A DNA stretch of 21,924 bases from Irineochytrium annulatum (lineage: Eukaryota > Chytridiomycota > Chytridiomycetes > Chytridiales > Chytridiaceae), in the NCBI GenBank assembly GCA_027600665.1, contig JADGJL010000415.1:1-21924 (forward strand), given 5' to 3'. Position 1 is the stretch's first letter. Each line of letters starts with the position of its first letter. Shown piece by piece: positions 1-9,357 of the stretch. Made by a program: the position numbers and the translations under genes. The notes under the pieces were generated by a model, which was not told where the DNA came from, ran no database searches, and saw only the letters and a list, made by a program, of their open reading frames with translations.

Positions 1-1623
1 GGATAACATACCTTCAGCCCTCGCGCCTTCTCAAACTTCTTCAAATCACTTTTGCCCTTTAGCGACGATGTAGCAGCCAAGAAGACGTATTTGATATTAT
101 CATTCACGTTTTCTTTCCACATCGCAAGCCAAGTAACGTTCGGCTCGTGTACAACCTTCTCCCAACTATGACCAGGTGGGGGTTGCGGAATAGGAACACC
201 TTCCCCAATATTTATGGTCACTTGTTCCGGTACAACGCGCAGCTAGAAGAAAAGGGTTAGCGGTAGCCGACAAGCAATGTCCTAACCTTAAGGGTTCCGG
301 TTTTCGGGTGATTTCCTCGCCCTTTAAACAACCCCGGAGGCTCGATTCTGTAATTGCCGACCTTTTCCTTTTTCCCATTTAAGAGGGCCCAGCCGTAAAT
401 ATCGTCGATCTTCTTCTTGTCCTCCTTCGCTTGCTGCATGCATAAGTTAGAAGCGACGCGGTTGTGCAGCGTAAGCTACGAGGCGAAAATGGAATTAGGT
501 GACCTTCCACTTACAAGCTTTTCCTCCTTCGTCATATTTTTCTTCTCCTCCCTCTTCGCCTGTTGATAGTCGTAGATGGGAGTGAAATCGCACTTCGCAA
601 ACTCTTTGATAGCGGGTCCGGCCTGCGCGCAAAATAAAGTGGTATAAATTTGGAAAGAATTGAGCCCAAACTCACAATTTGCTTCTCCCTCTTGAGAATT
701 GCCATAAAGTCTCTAAAGAAGTTCGCCTGAAAGACTGGGTTGGTTGCCGCGTCCTGATTAAGGCAAGCAGCAAAAAACGAGGCAACCTCTTCGGCCTCGG
801 GCCCTAGGGTGACTTCTTGGCCTACAAAAGTCGTCAGCGGCGTACGCGGTACAGTACGACGAACAGGCGACTTACCGTTATACTTCATCTTAACGCCATG
901 CGGCTCGTACGGGGGCGGAAACAAAGGCCCCTTATGCTCAAGCGTCGTCCATTTAACGCCAGAGTTCAAAGCATCAAGGTCGTTCCACCAGCCATCTTCT
1001 TCCTCCTCCTCCTCTTGTTCACCGTCGCCTGCCCCGTCTCCGTTCGCAGCCCCGCTCTTTTTCTTCTTCCCCTTCTCTTTCGGGGTCCCAGCTGCCTTCC
1101 TCGTACGCGTCTTCTTCGCCACCGGTTCGGCAGCGTCGGGATCGACCTTACGCTTGGCTCGCGTCTTTATTTTAGTACAAGCTATCAGCGTCCAGCGAAT
1201 ATGCACAAATATACAAACAGAAGATCATATTTAACGAGCAGCGCAGGACTCTTACCGTGGTTGGTTCCGCCGACCCGTTCGTTTCCCCCCTTTTCGTGTT
1301 CTACCAACAAAATTGGTCAAAAATCAGAGGGGAATTCTCAAGGGATTCGTCAATTGGTCGAATGGAGGGCCCACCACAGCAGCCGCGGACGAGGATCCGT
1401 TCGCCTTCTTGGGCGCCTTCGCCTGCTTCGACAATGGTACGTCGTCATCAAAGCTCTCGTCGTCCTCATCCGACTCGGCCTTCGTTCCGCCGCGCGATCG
1501 CTTCGCGAGGGGCATGTCTGACCCGTCCGAGTCGTCCTCCTCGTGGGACTTTGGCGCCGTCCTCTTGGTCTTTGTTCGGGCCGAGAGGGGTTGGTCGTCG
1601 TCGTCGCTCGAGATCCGTCCCAT
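1..1623 (-). CDS. TOP1: DNA topoisomerase I (type IB), N-terminal half, partial
   Basis: Nuclear type IB topoisomerase: nicks one strand through a tyrosine and relaxes supercoils in replication and transcription. Exons read (minus): 1623-~1378 (donor GTGGTG, or GTGGGC 3 nt on), 1300-1256, ~1164-876, 821-676, 622-515, 433-287, 242-12; a GTATGT donor at 11-6 leads out of the window. This gives about 404 codons. An acidic, Lys/Arg-rich, low-complexity N-terminus (start [10 protein letters not shown]) resembles the family's disordered NLS region. The core begins with [17 protein letters not shown] and continues through [22 protein letters not shown] and [19 protein letters not shown], all conserved in eukaryotic TOP1. 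The catalytic Arg/Lys/His/Tyr residues lie outside the window. The junctions around exons 1-3 are uncertain: the third exon may use an AAG acceptor (1164) in phase 0 or a TAG acceptor (1181) in another phase. The 54-nt intron 875-822 has no stop codon. Confidence 0.93.
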
Positions 1624-2002
1624 GATGAACGAAGTTTGATAAAAATTGCAAGTTGAAGAATCGTGAATCTCGCCAAGTCCCATCACTCCAGCATGGGAAG
1701 GGCATCGAAGTATATACGGTGTCCCGGGCGACAGAAATCTGCGCGTATGATAACCTGCATACACGCAATGTGTTGTGGTTTACATCAGAAACTCGGTTGG
1801 CAGCGAGTTGCAGATGGTCCACGGAAGGTTTCCACTTGCATATGTATTGGGTCAAGACCCGATATGGGCGCCAAATGGCAGCCGTATTATGCATAATTTA
1901 ATAAGCAAACGCAAAGAGCTGGGGAAGGACGCGTAATGGTTGCATGGATGGTAGGAAATGCCTTGTCAGCTAAACTATCGACTCCATTAATCACCCAGTT
2001 GA
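1624..2002. other. Intergenic: TOP1 5' flank / TRM1 3' flank
   Basis: This 379-bp stretch separates the TOP1 start from the TRM1 stop, both on the minus strand. It should contain the TRM1 3' UTR and the TOP1 promoter and 5' UTR. Short ORFs on both strands show no recognisable protein. I saw no clear TATA box or AATAAA in the expected orientation. Confidence 0.5.
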
Positions 2003-4291
2003 CTATAAATCCACCTTTACTTTTTTTGCTTCTTGACTACCTGACTCGTCCTCTGTTGGAGTATCCTTGCCATCCTCGTTCGTCTGCTCGTTGCCTTGAG
2101 ACTTTCGTTTGCGTTTCTTGCCTTTCCCGTTGTCGTTCTTCGCCTTGAGCTGCTTAGCCGCTTTGGCCTTTCGTTTCGTATTAATGAAGAACTGCCCACA
2201 GCAATTTAGACTAACTTGAGGACCCCAGAATTTCTCTGGATTCTGCTGATATCGTACAAGTTTTATCTTTTTCGATGGCGGCTCCGCTTTCGGATGCAAT
2301 GCGAAATCGACTGACATTGTACTTCGAACATGTTAAAAGCAGTGTACTCGGAAAGGACCGAAGCGGCTGCTAGAAGTAAATACCTGTCAGGCTTGAGTTG
2401 TAATAATTGTTGCGTGACGCTTCCGTCTTTTACGTGCTTCTCCGAGACAGGATTCTTCTTTATCCACTCACTCAAAATGGTCCAAAGTGCCAATGGAGGC
2501 GCGTTCGTTTTGATGCCGGCCGCTGCGCAATGCGTGAACGAAAAGGAAAAACCCGCATTCAGTATCGCCGAACTACTTTAAAATTAACTTCCGAAAATCA
2601 TCGTTAAACAGAAGAGAAGAAAATGGCACGCACGTGAACGAAGTCAATGGAGGCGTCACACAGTGAAGGTTTCCACATATCCCTGACAACAGGTAGTAGA
2701 ACGGAGCGTCAGGGAGTTCCTACAAATTACGTTAACTACACGACGCCCAAAAAAAGAGGAAAAAGTGGAAAGAAAAGGGATGCACCTCAGAGATTACTGT
2801 TAGCATGCCAATCATTCGACTCTTTGTCCCAAACTCAGCCTCGGGCTTTTGCACACTCTCGAGCATCTTTGCCACAAACTCGGCATCATGAATCGCGCCC
2901 GCGTAGAACGGTCCTCCAACCTGATGCAAATTGTCACGTCTTTGACCTCTCGCAGAGTTTAACTTAACCACGCACGTGAAACTTCGATCCGCAAAAGTCG
3001 CATGCTGGCGGAACAGTGGGGCCAAGGGTCATTTTAAACTTCCCGTCCGGCGTCCTTGTCCCCACTTTGTGGGCGAAAAAGCTCTTGCAACCCAGACAGC
3101 TATATACGGATCCCGTCTTGATGGCCGCCTTCTTTGACAGCTGCGGCGATTCTACCACCTTCACGAACACCCTCACGTAGTAGTCGATGCTACAGCTTAA
3201 CAACGGAACGATGACCTTCCTGTATCTCGCCGCGGAAGTCTGTATAGCGTGCAGGAGGATCCGGAGGGCCAGCTCGTGACAGTATGGGGCATTTGGGACT
3301 GGCATGGCACCGTACTTGGCGAAACAAGCCTCCGGTTGGCTGCCAGCGAGGGAAGCCATGTCGGTGCAGGTTACGAGAAGAAGGCCACCATCATCGACAG
3401 AGTAGACAGCGGCGTCGATGAATGGCGATGCCGTCCCATACGGATCGAGATCAATCACCTGATATTTGGTCCGTGGAGGCAGAGCGGAGGAGTACATTGC
3501 GGTGCTAGAAGAAAATAAAGGTTAGTTCGTAACCCGGTTCTTCTTTGATTTCGATCAGTCTTACATGGCGTCGCCCTGGGACGGCTTCACTTTAGTTTCC
3601 ACTTTGTTATGCTCCACATTTCGCTTCATCGCCTCCACCGCGCTCGGATCCATGTCGTTGGCCACGATTTCTGTGACGAGCGGGCACTCGTTCGCATACC
3701 GAATAGACCTTAAGCCAGAGGCTGAAAGGGCTTCCAGAACTCGTATGGGCTTTAAAGGCGTCGCATCTGAGTCGCCAGTATCTCCACCAAATGCCGTCGG
3801 GGCTTTGGCCGACGTCGTTTCCGCTTCGTTGCCTTCAGCGGTCTCGCTGCGAAGCGCCAGAATCTCCACCGCATTTCCTTTGAAGGTCGTGTCCGCAGCC
3901 TTCGCCTTCCCACCTTTTTTCCCACCCCGATACGCAAAGTCGGCGGCCCACGTGTTTATTGCTGCAATAGACTGCCTGGCTTCAGTTACGAACACGAAGC
4001 TCAAGTTGTCATCTGTCACTTACCATATCACGGTTGAATTGCTAGCGTGCGGTTAAGGCTCGTCTTACAAGAATTTTTCGTGATACCTGGATAGGATTGT
4101 AGAACACGGACCCTAGCTGCTGTGTTCCATCAGGGTCGGCGCCTTCTGTGCTTCCACCGCCACAGCGCTCCGGGGCGTTCGGCATCAGGATCTCCGCCGT
4201 TCCTAAAACACATCTCAATATTAGTTGATCAAGTCAAGACGACAAACAACGAAAAGCTTCAAACGGCAAGCCTACCTTCTTTCACAGACAT
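2003..4291 (-). CDS. TRM1: tRNA (guanine(26)-N2)-dimethyltransferase Trm1
   Basis: SAM-dependent enzyme that makes N2,N2-dimethylguanosine at position 26 of tRNAs, in nucleus and mitochondria. Nine exons: 4291-4276, 4202-4087, 4041-4024, 3971-3565, 3504-2976, 2920-2786, 2719-2634, 2572-2384, 2321-2003; phases agree and give 604 aa (human is about 659, yeast 570). Conserved landmarks: KEGTAEIL near the start, VFYNPIQ then QFNRDM (residues 45-50, one 18-nt exon), the SAM-binding ASGLRS (about 134-139), the AND acidic motif, catalytic DLDPYG (about 204-209), [15 protein letters not shown], a CLGC...CDFC zinc-binding pair, [17 protein letters not shown] and [12 protein letters not shown] Lys/Arg-rich tail resembles a nuclear localisation signal. 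The penultimate exon uses acceptor GTAG (alternative AAAG 3 nt upstream); the last uses a weak GAAG acceptor. It shares a 114-bp promoter region with WRAP73. Confidence 0.95.
4024..4041 (-). other. TRM1: 18-nt microexon of TRM1 (QFNRDM)
   Basis: Between a 45-nt intron (4086-4042, GTATCA...CTAG) and a 52-nt intron (4023-3972, GTAAGT...GCAG) lies an 18-nt, phase-0 exon encoding QFNRDM. Joined, it restores the family motif FYNPIQ-QFNRDM-SIA, which matches the NPVQ-FNRDL pattern of Trm1 proteins. Without it, the motif is lost or the frame is broken by stops. Confidence 0.88.
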
Positions 4292-4405
4292 GATGTGAGA
4301 GATGACAAGCTGGCTTGACCGAAAAATGCTTAAGGTCTCGTATTTGACCGACAGATCGGACTGGTGAGTCCAGCTCCATTCACCCACTAGAGAGTCACAG
4401 CGGCA
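4292..4405. promoter_or_regulatory. Bidirectional promoter region, TRM1 / WRAP73
   Basis: Only 114 bp separate the divergent start codons of TRM1 (4291, minus) and WRAP73 (4406, plus), so both promoters and 5' UTRs must fit here or overlap the coding regions. No TATA box is evident. The assignment is positional. Confidence 0.6.
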
Positions 4406-6035
4406 ATGGAGCTGTCCTTTAGCGAGCTCTTCAAGCTCTCCTCTCCCCACCTTCACTTCTCCCCGTCGGCGACGCACATAGCCACGGCCGTGGACCACCG
4501 CCTCGTTATTCGCGATGCGGACTCGCTCCAGATCACGAACCTGTTCAACTGCACCGCCGCCATCTCCGACATCGCCTGGTCCCCGGACTCGGACTTGATC
4601 TTGTGCTGCTCCTACAAGAGGGGTATGATCCAGGTGTGGAGCCTGAGGGATCCGGAGTGGAAGGCGAGCATCGAGGAGGGCGTGGCCGGCCTTCGGGCCG
4701 TCAGATGGTCCGCTGACGGTAGATGCATTCTCAGCTTCTCGGATTTCCAGGTGAGTGAGGGCTCGTCGTTCGCCCATTTGGAAGTTATGTAACATACCAC
4801 CTCAGCTTAGGATAACTGTGTGGAGCTTGGTGACAAAGGAGGCATCCTACATACAATATCCAAAGTTTTCAAACAAAGGTTCGGATTGCTGATTGAATTT
4901 ATTAAGATGGTCGGCAGGGTATAGCTTTCGAGGAGACGGGCGCTATTTTGCGCTTTCGGAAAGAAAGGATTGTAAAGACACTATAAGCATTTACGATTGC
5001 GAAGACTGGACTTTGTTAAAGGTAAGTTTCTTGTAGGTGAAGGTTTTTTAATTGTTTTAAGCATTTCCCGGTAGACACAGACGACCTTGAGGACATTAGC
5101 TGGTCACCTGACGGCCGCTACTTGGCCGTCTGGGATTCGATCCTGTCATACAAAGTCCTCATCTATCATCCCGATGGTAGATTAGTGAAGAACTTCTCTG
5201 CATATCCGCAAGGGCTCGGCATTAAATCCGCTTCGTGGTCACCATCCTCCCAGTTCCTTGCCCTTGGCAGCTTCGACGAGAAGGTGCGGCTTTTAAACCA
5301 CTATACTTGGACACCTCTGGTGGACTTGGCACATCCCACCTCCCTCCCGTTCCCCGATATCCGCGTCTTCAGAGAGGTAAACGGAAGGGAGGTGCACGAC
5401 GTCTCTACCGCCGGCGTATGGGCACAACTGGCGGAACGGAAACAGAAGATAATCTGTAGGTTTATAAGTTCTCTTGGTGGTGCTTGATACGGTTCAGATG
5501 AGGAGGTTAAGCCTCCGGTACAAATCCAGACCACGAAGCCGGATATGGACAAGGTGAACCCTAAAAGGGGTGTAGGCGTCTCCGAGTTCAGCTGCGACGG
5601 CCGCTTCCTTGCAACACGAAACGGTACCCCAAGCTTTAGTCCTTATAGTCGCTTACCTCGTCCCCAGACAATATGCCGAACACTCTTTGGATTTGGGATA
5701 TTCTCAATCTATCGCAAGTGGCATTGGTTCAACAACTATCCCCGATCAAGTATGTAAGGTGGAACCCGGTTCAGCCCGACCTTCTCGCATTCACCTGTGA
5801 AAACTCCCACGTTTACCTTTGGGGCGGGCCTGACAAAGGATGCGAGGCCGTCGAGGTTCCCGCGCAGCAGTTCACGATCGCCATGTTCCGCTGGAGTCCA
5901 GATGGGAGATCTTTCGCGCTCATGGACAAGGATAAATTTTGTGTAGCTTTCATCATGGAGGATGGCGAAGAAGCCGAGAAACACGAGGATCTCCATGGCG
6001 GGCAAGCCAGGGGCGAGGGGGGGCACGAACGATGA
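4406..6035 (+). CDS. WRAP73: WD40 protein WRAP73 / WDR8
   Basis: Centrosome/spindle-pole WD40 protein. In animals it works with SSX2IP in spindle anchoring; in fission yeast Wdr8 acts with Msd1 and the kinesin-14 Pkl1. Six exons: 4406-4750, 4806-4878, 4918-5021, 5062-5455, 5498-5623, 5668-6035; introns 39-55 nt; phases agree and give 469 aa (human 460). Family landmarks in order: [120 protein letters not shown] and [12 protein letters not shown]. The start is the first ATG of the exon and matches the short N-terminus of the family. The last roughly 25 residues after the final blade are charged and Gly-rich and look lineage-specific. Confidence 0.95.
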
Positions 6036-6101
6036 TAGTTAGAATGCGACTGATGTGAACTCGAAATTAATCAACTATTAATGATCACAAACTACATTCT
6101 T

Positions 6102-6107
6102 AATAAA
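6102..6107 (+). promoter_or_regulatory. AATAAA polyadenylation signal of WRAP73
   Basis: AATAAA on the plus strand, 66 nt after the WRAP73 stop and before the convergent gene's stop at 6173. Position and AT-rich context fit a poly(A) signal. Confidence 0.5.
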
Positions 6108-6172
6108 TAGAGAGTGGTTAAGATTGCGCGGTATGGAGAGTTTAGTCCGTGGCTTCAAGCATTTCGATCTCA

Positions 6173-7615
6173 TTACGCCTCCGCCGTATCGTCCCCAGTC
6201 GGCTCCGCTTCCGCCATAGTCATCGCCTCGACCTTCACCTCCGCCTTCTCCAGCTTCTCAACTCGCTCCTTCAGCTCCTCCACCGTCGCCTCAACCGCCC
6301 GCCTCCTCTCTCTCTCCTCCCTAATCTCCTCCGTCAACCTCATGACGACCTCCTGGAGCTCTACAAAAGCCAAATTGCCCTGTGACGACGCCAGGCCAAC
6401 CTCCCCACCAGCGTTGAGAGTGGTATGAGTGCCCGAGGGCCGGTGGTGGTAGAGACCCGAGAGAGTGCCAACGATGCCGGCGATAGCAGCGCTCCCCGCC
6501 TGCGTGACCGAGCCGGTGGACGTGGACGCGATTGTGCCGCCGAAGAGGCCCAGGGAGCTGATTGAGTTCGAGCGTTGGGGAATCCCGCCGGGCGTGGTAG
6601 CGGTCGTCGGCGAGATGGCAGTGTTCGCCGTCGCGGAAAGGGCGGAGGCCCCTGTGGAGACCATCGGAATCGACGGGTACGATGTGGAAGCCGAGGATCT
6701 CTCGCCTGTGGATTCCGCTGAGGCTACCAAGTGTCAAAATGCTTAAAGGAAAACGAAGAATTAACAGTTACACAAACCTCCGCTGTTAATGCTCCCATGC
6801 CTCCACAAGTTAAACGCCTTCCTGCTCGGCGGCCGTGACTTATCTCTTGCCGAAGCCGGACCCTCTTTCTCCGCCTCCCTCGGGCTCCCGAACATTGACC
6901 CAGCGCCGAAGGAGGTCCGCGGCTTCCCCCACGCCTGATCCGACAGCTCATCCTCGCTGTCGTGGGCGTTTGGGTTAAGAGCCTCCTGAGAGTCCCACGG
7001 CGTGATCTCGGCGGACGTAGATCGGGACTGGAGCTCGGAGGCAAGGGGCACGACGACACTTCCGCGCTTCACCGGTGGGGGCACCGTCGGCGTGACCACG
7101 GACGGGGAATTCGGCATGGCTGCCGACGCGGTTGTCGGCGATGAGTTGTTGCTCGGCGCCGGAGCTGTTGAAACTGTCGAGCTCGGTGCGGCGGGGGGTT
7201 TCCTGCGGTCCGGGGGAGGGGGCGGGATCTTTTGTCGAGTGACAAAAGTGGTCTTATGCTGTTGCGGCTGCTGCTGCGTTGACTGACGCTGCTGGTCCGC
7301 AATCGTTGCCGCAACGCTAACGGTCGATGGCCTCGGGGTAACGTCGGCAGCCGCGCCTAGGCTGTTCGGAGCCGCGGTGTCCACTGGTGTTTGCGGCTTC
7401 GTTTGCTCCTGAGGCTGCGACTTGTCCTCGGCGGTCACATCCCCCTTGACATCGGCGAACTCAAACTGGGCGGCCAGCTGCGTCACACCGGTCGGTGCTG
7501 GCGCCGGGGTAGAGTATTGCGATATGTTGAGCTGGTGACCGCGCTTGGGTTTCTTATCCAGCGAGGGCGCCGCCGGGGCGGCGGCGACGGGAAGGTTGGG
7601 GACTGGTGCCCTCAT
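6173..7615 (-). CDS. Disordered Pro/Ser/Thr/Ala-rich protein with C-terminal coiled coil, unknown function
   Basis: Not recognised. Two exons, 7615-6778 and 6723-6173, joined across a 54-nt intron (GTTTGT...GGTAG, phase 1), give 462 aa. I chose the ATG at 7615 (MRAPVPNLPV); the reading frame extends upstream only through non-ATG codons. Residues ~1-380 are low complexity: PAPAPTG, a Gln-rich run (QQRQSTQQQPQQHK), a polyproline stretch (IPPPPPDRRKPP), Ser/Pro/Thr repeats, an acidic DSEDELSDQAWGKP and a basic Ser-Arg segment before NLWRHGS. Residues ~400-443 form a Glu/Arg/Leu-rich heptad-like coiled coil (LTEEIREERERR, VEELKERVEKLEK). No enzyme motif, TM segment or signal peptide. It could be a scaffold or cytoskeletal/trafficking adaptor, but that is a guess. 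Convergent with WRAP73. Confidence 0.75.
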
Positions 7616-8084
7616 CTCGATCGAGGTCAAAGTTACTCAAACAATGGCCTGTTCAAGCCCCCTCATTCGTAGGGATAGCGTATGTTGGATACAACACAGT
7701 TTGGACCAAGATTCAATATACATAAAAGAAGCAGGAGAAAGTATTTGCACTGAATTTACCATGAGCGCTTTCATCTCCACTGCGGAACTGATGACTGTGA
7801 GCACAACTACATGAACGACCTGAGATGAGAAGTGCAGCCATGCATGCAGGCGCTCGGTCTTTAGGAGACGCGAGGGGGTCGAGAATGTCAGGCTGGAGTC
7901 TAGATCAAAATAGTTCAATTACAAACATGATGGAGCAAAACAATTTCTCGCCCTTGATGATGCCCACATCCGCCCAGCGCATGCTGACCGCAATTCCTCC
8001 AGTGTGAGTTGGAAGAAATATAAATTCCCGGCGCATCGCTTTCGTCTTGTTCCCAGTACTCTCACCCATCACCCGCACTCCAAC
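7616..8084. promoter_or_regulatory. Divergent intergenic region
   Basis: 469 bp between the divergent starts at 7615 (minus) and 8085 (plus); both promoters should lie here. The only clear motif is a TATA-like element near the plus-strand gene. The minus-strand ORF-like stretch at 7637-7918 has no recognisable protein character, though a non-coding or short coding 5' exon cannot be excluded. Confidence 0.45.
8019..8026 (+). promoter_or_regulatory. TATA-like element upstream of secreted protein gene
   Basis: TATAAATT 59 nt before the ATG at 8085. If it is a TATA box, transcription would begin around 8045-8055, leaving a short 5' UTR. Confidence 0.45.
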
Positions 8085-8633
8085 ATGCAGCTCCTTGCAG
8101 TCATAGTGTGCCTGGCGGTCTTCGCGCACTCGGCTCCGGTACCAACAGCGACGCAAGAGGTCATCCCCATTCGATGGCCGGCCACGCGAACTCCCTCGAC
8201 AACCACAAACTCGACGGGCCTGCCAACTACAACGGCATTTCAAACATTCGCGACCGCCGCAACGCTCCCGGCCGCCATCACGATCTCGACATCAGCATCA
8301 TTGTCCGCGACCAATGAATACGCCACGGCGACCAAGTCGTTCCCATTGACCACGTCGGCCGCGACAGCCACCACCGGGCTGCCCGCAACCACTTCGCATT
8401 CGAGCACGTCGCTCCCGGCGACAACGGCGCACTCCGCGAGCACGACCGTGCACTCGACCATGAAGACCGAACAGCTTCGGTCGACGACCTCGCCCGCGAC
8501 CGCGTCCACCGCTTCCTCGCTGACGTCGACGGCCAGCGCGCGGGGGTTGTTCGTCGTGCCGTACTACTACGGGCCGCCGCCGCCGGCGCCTATGGTTACG
8601 ACAGTCGTGGAGTGGGGGAGGAGGTGGCACTAG
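8085..8633 (+). CDS. Small secreted Ser/Thr/Ala-rich (mucin-like) protein
   Basis: Not recognised as a family. Intronless, 182 aa from the ATG at 8085; the same frame runs open upstream to about 8004 without an ATG. The start gives a textbook signal peptide (MQLLAVIVCLAVFAHSA, likely cut after AHS or HSA). The mature chain is almost entirely Ser, Thr and Ala with irregular LPATT/SHSS-type repeats, which suggests dense O-mannosylation at the cell surface. A short different C-terminus has Tyr and Pro runs (VPYYYGPPPPAP) and ends EWGRRWH. There is no GPI-type hydrophobic tail, so it is more likely secreted or wall-associated than lipid-anchored. Codon use is GC-rich like its neighbours. Confidence 0.72.
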   Translation: MQLLAVIVCLAVFAHSAPVPTATQEVIPIRWPATRTPSTTTNSTGLPTTTAFQTFATAATLPAAITISTSASLSATNEYATATKSFPLTTSAATATTGLPATTSHSSTSLPATTAHSASTTVHSTMKTEQLRSTTSPATASTASSLTSTASARGLFVVPYYYGPPPPAPMVTTVVEWGRRWH

Positions 8634-9062
8634 TGTGTGTTCATTCGTTGACAAAGACGGTGATGCTTGGGACGGGGTGGATGGCAGAGGAGACGGGTTA
8701 TTTCCTTACGAGCACCGTCTCTTGCTGCTTCCATCTAGGTTTACGATGGAGACGCGGACATTCCACATATTAGTTGCCTTTGCCTGAGTATTCGGCAGCG
8801 CCGCGAACCCTCCATTAGATTTACATTTTTGGCTTCAATAATTTCTAGAACAATAAAACAAATTAAGTTACTACACCAGATTTAGCAGATACAGTAATTT
8901 AAAATAAATTTAAACGCGAAAGCTTTTGTATGACAACAGACCCGCCTCCTACCCCGATGATCATAAAAGGATGTTGGACGGTCGATAACCTTCACTTCCG
9001 CGATCCCTACAACATATCTGATTTCAAATCGCTTTGCAGCAACGCTCTGGCTCTTGTCCCAC
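8634..9062. other. Intergenic region
   Basis: 3' flank of the secreted protein gene. It becomes AT-rich around 8820-8930 and contains AATAAA at 8852-8857, a possible poly(A) signal 219 nt after the stop. A plus-strand open frame begins with ATG at 8930, but its first part looks unlike coding sequence. Nothing else is recognised. Confidence 0.4.
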
Positions 9063-9319
9063 ATGTTCACCAGCAAGAGCTATCAGGGTGGCAGGGGATC
9101 TGGACGCCTCGGACAGCTGCGGGAGCGGGAAGACGGACGACGCGAAGTCTATTTTCTCCCCGCGCACCTACAAAAGCGATCGCCCTGCGAAACAGCCCAA
9201 GATGTTCTCCATCAACGATACCGGTGTGCCCGCAGCATCCCATTAAGAGCGAGGACCCACGGGCGAAAGGCGTTGTCGACGGGCGTAGCTTGATGGCCGC
9301 CGTCCGATCAAACCGCTAG
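9063..9319 (+). other. Possible small or degraded coding stretch in three frames
   Basis: Three successive pieces in different frames each have protein-like composition: MFTSKSYQGGRGSGRLGQ from the ATG at 9063; DDAKSIFSPRTYKSDRPAKQ and the following MFSINDTG (about 9135-9223); and PIKSEDPRAKGVVDGRS to a TAG at 9317-9319. I found no GT-AG introns of normal size that join them: the only GT...AG spans are about 12-45 nt and in the wrong phase. It may be a small gene with sequence errors, a decayed gene, or chance. No family recognised. Confidence 0.2.
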
Positions 9320-9357
9320 ATGAAGGAGATGGTCAAAATCAGCGCCTTTTAACAAAC

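Noticed and set aside
817..1521. 234-codon plus-strand open frame
   Set aside because: It lies opposite TOP1 exons and introns; the plus-strand Ser/Leu runs mirror the Glu/Lys/Asp runs of the real protein.
2180..2205. Possible 24-nt GT-AG intron near the TRM1 3' end
   Set aside because: Too short for an intron here (the others are at least 39 nt), and the frame is open without splicing.
2573..2719. Suspected frameshift in TRM1 between YYLLSG and SAILNAGF
   Set aside because: On re-reading, the exon is [16 protein letters not shown] and ends in phase 2 at 2634, matching the acceptor at 2572. No frameshift is needed.
3565..4056. 163-codon plus-strand open frame
   Set aside because: Antisense of a TRM1 exon that contains the SAM-binding motif; the minus-strand reading is clearly the gene.
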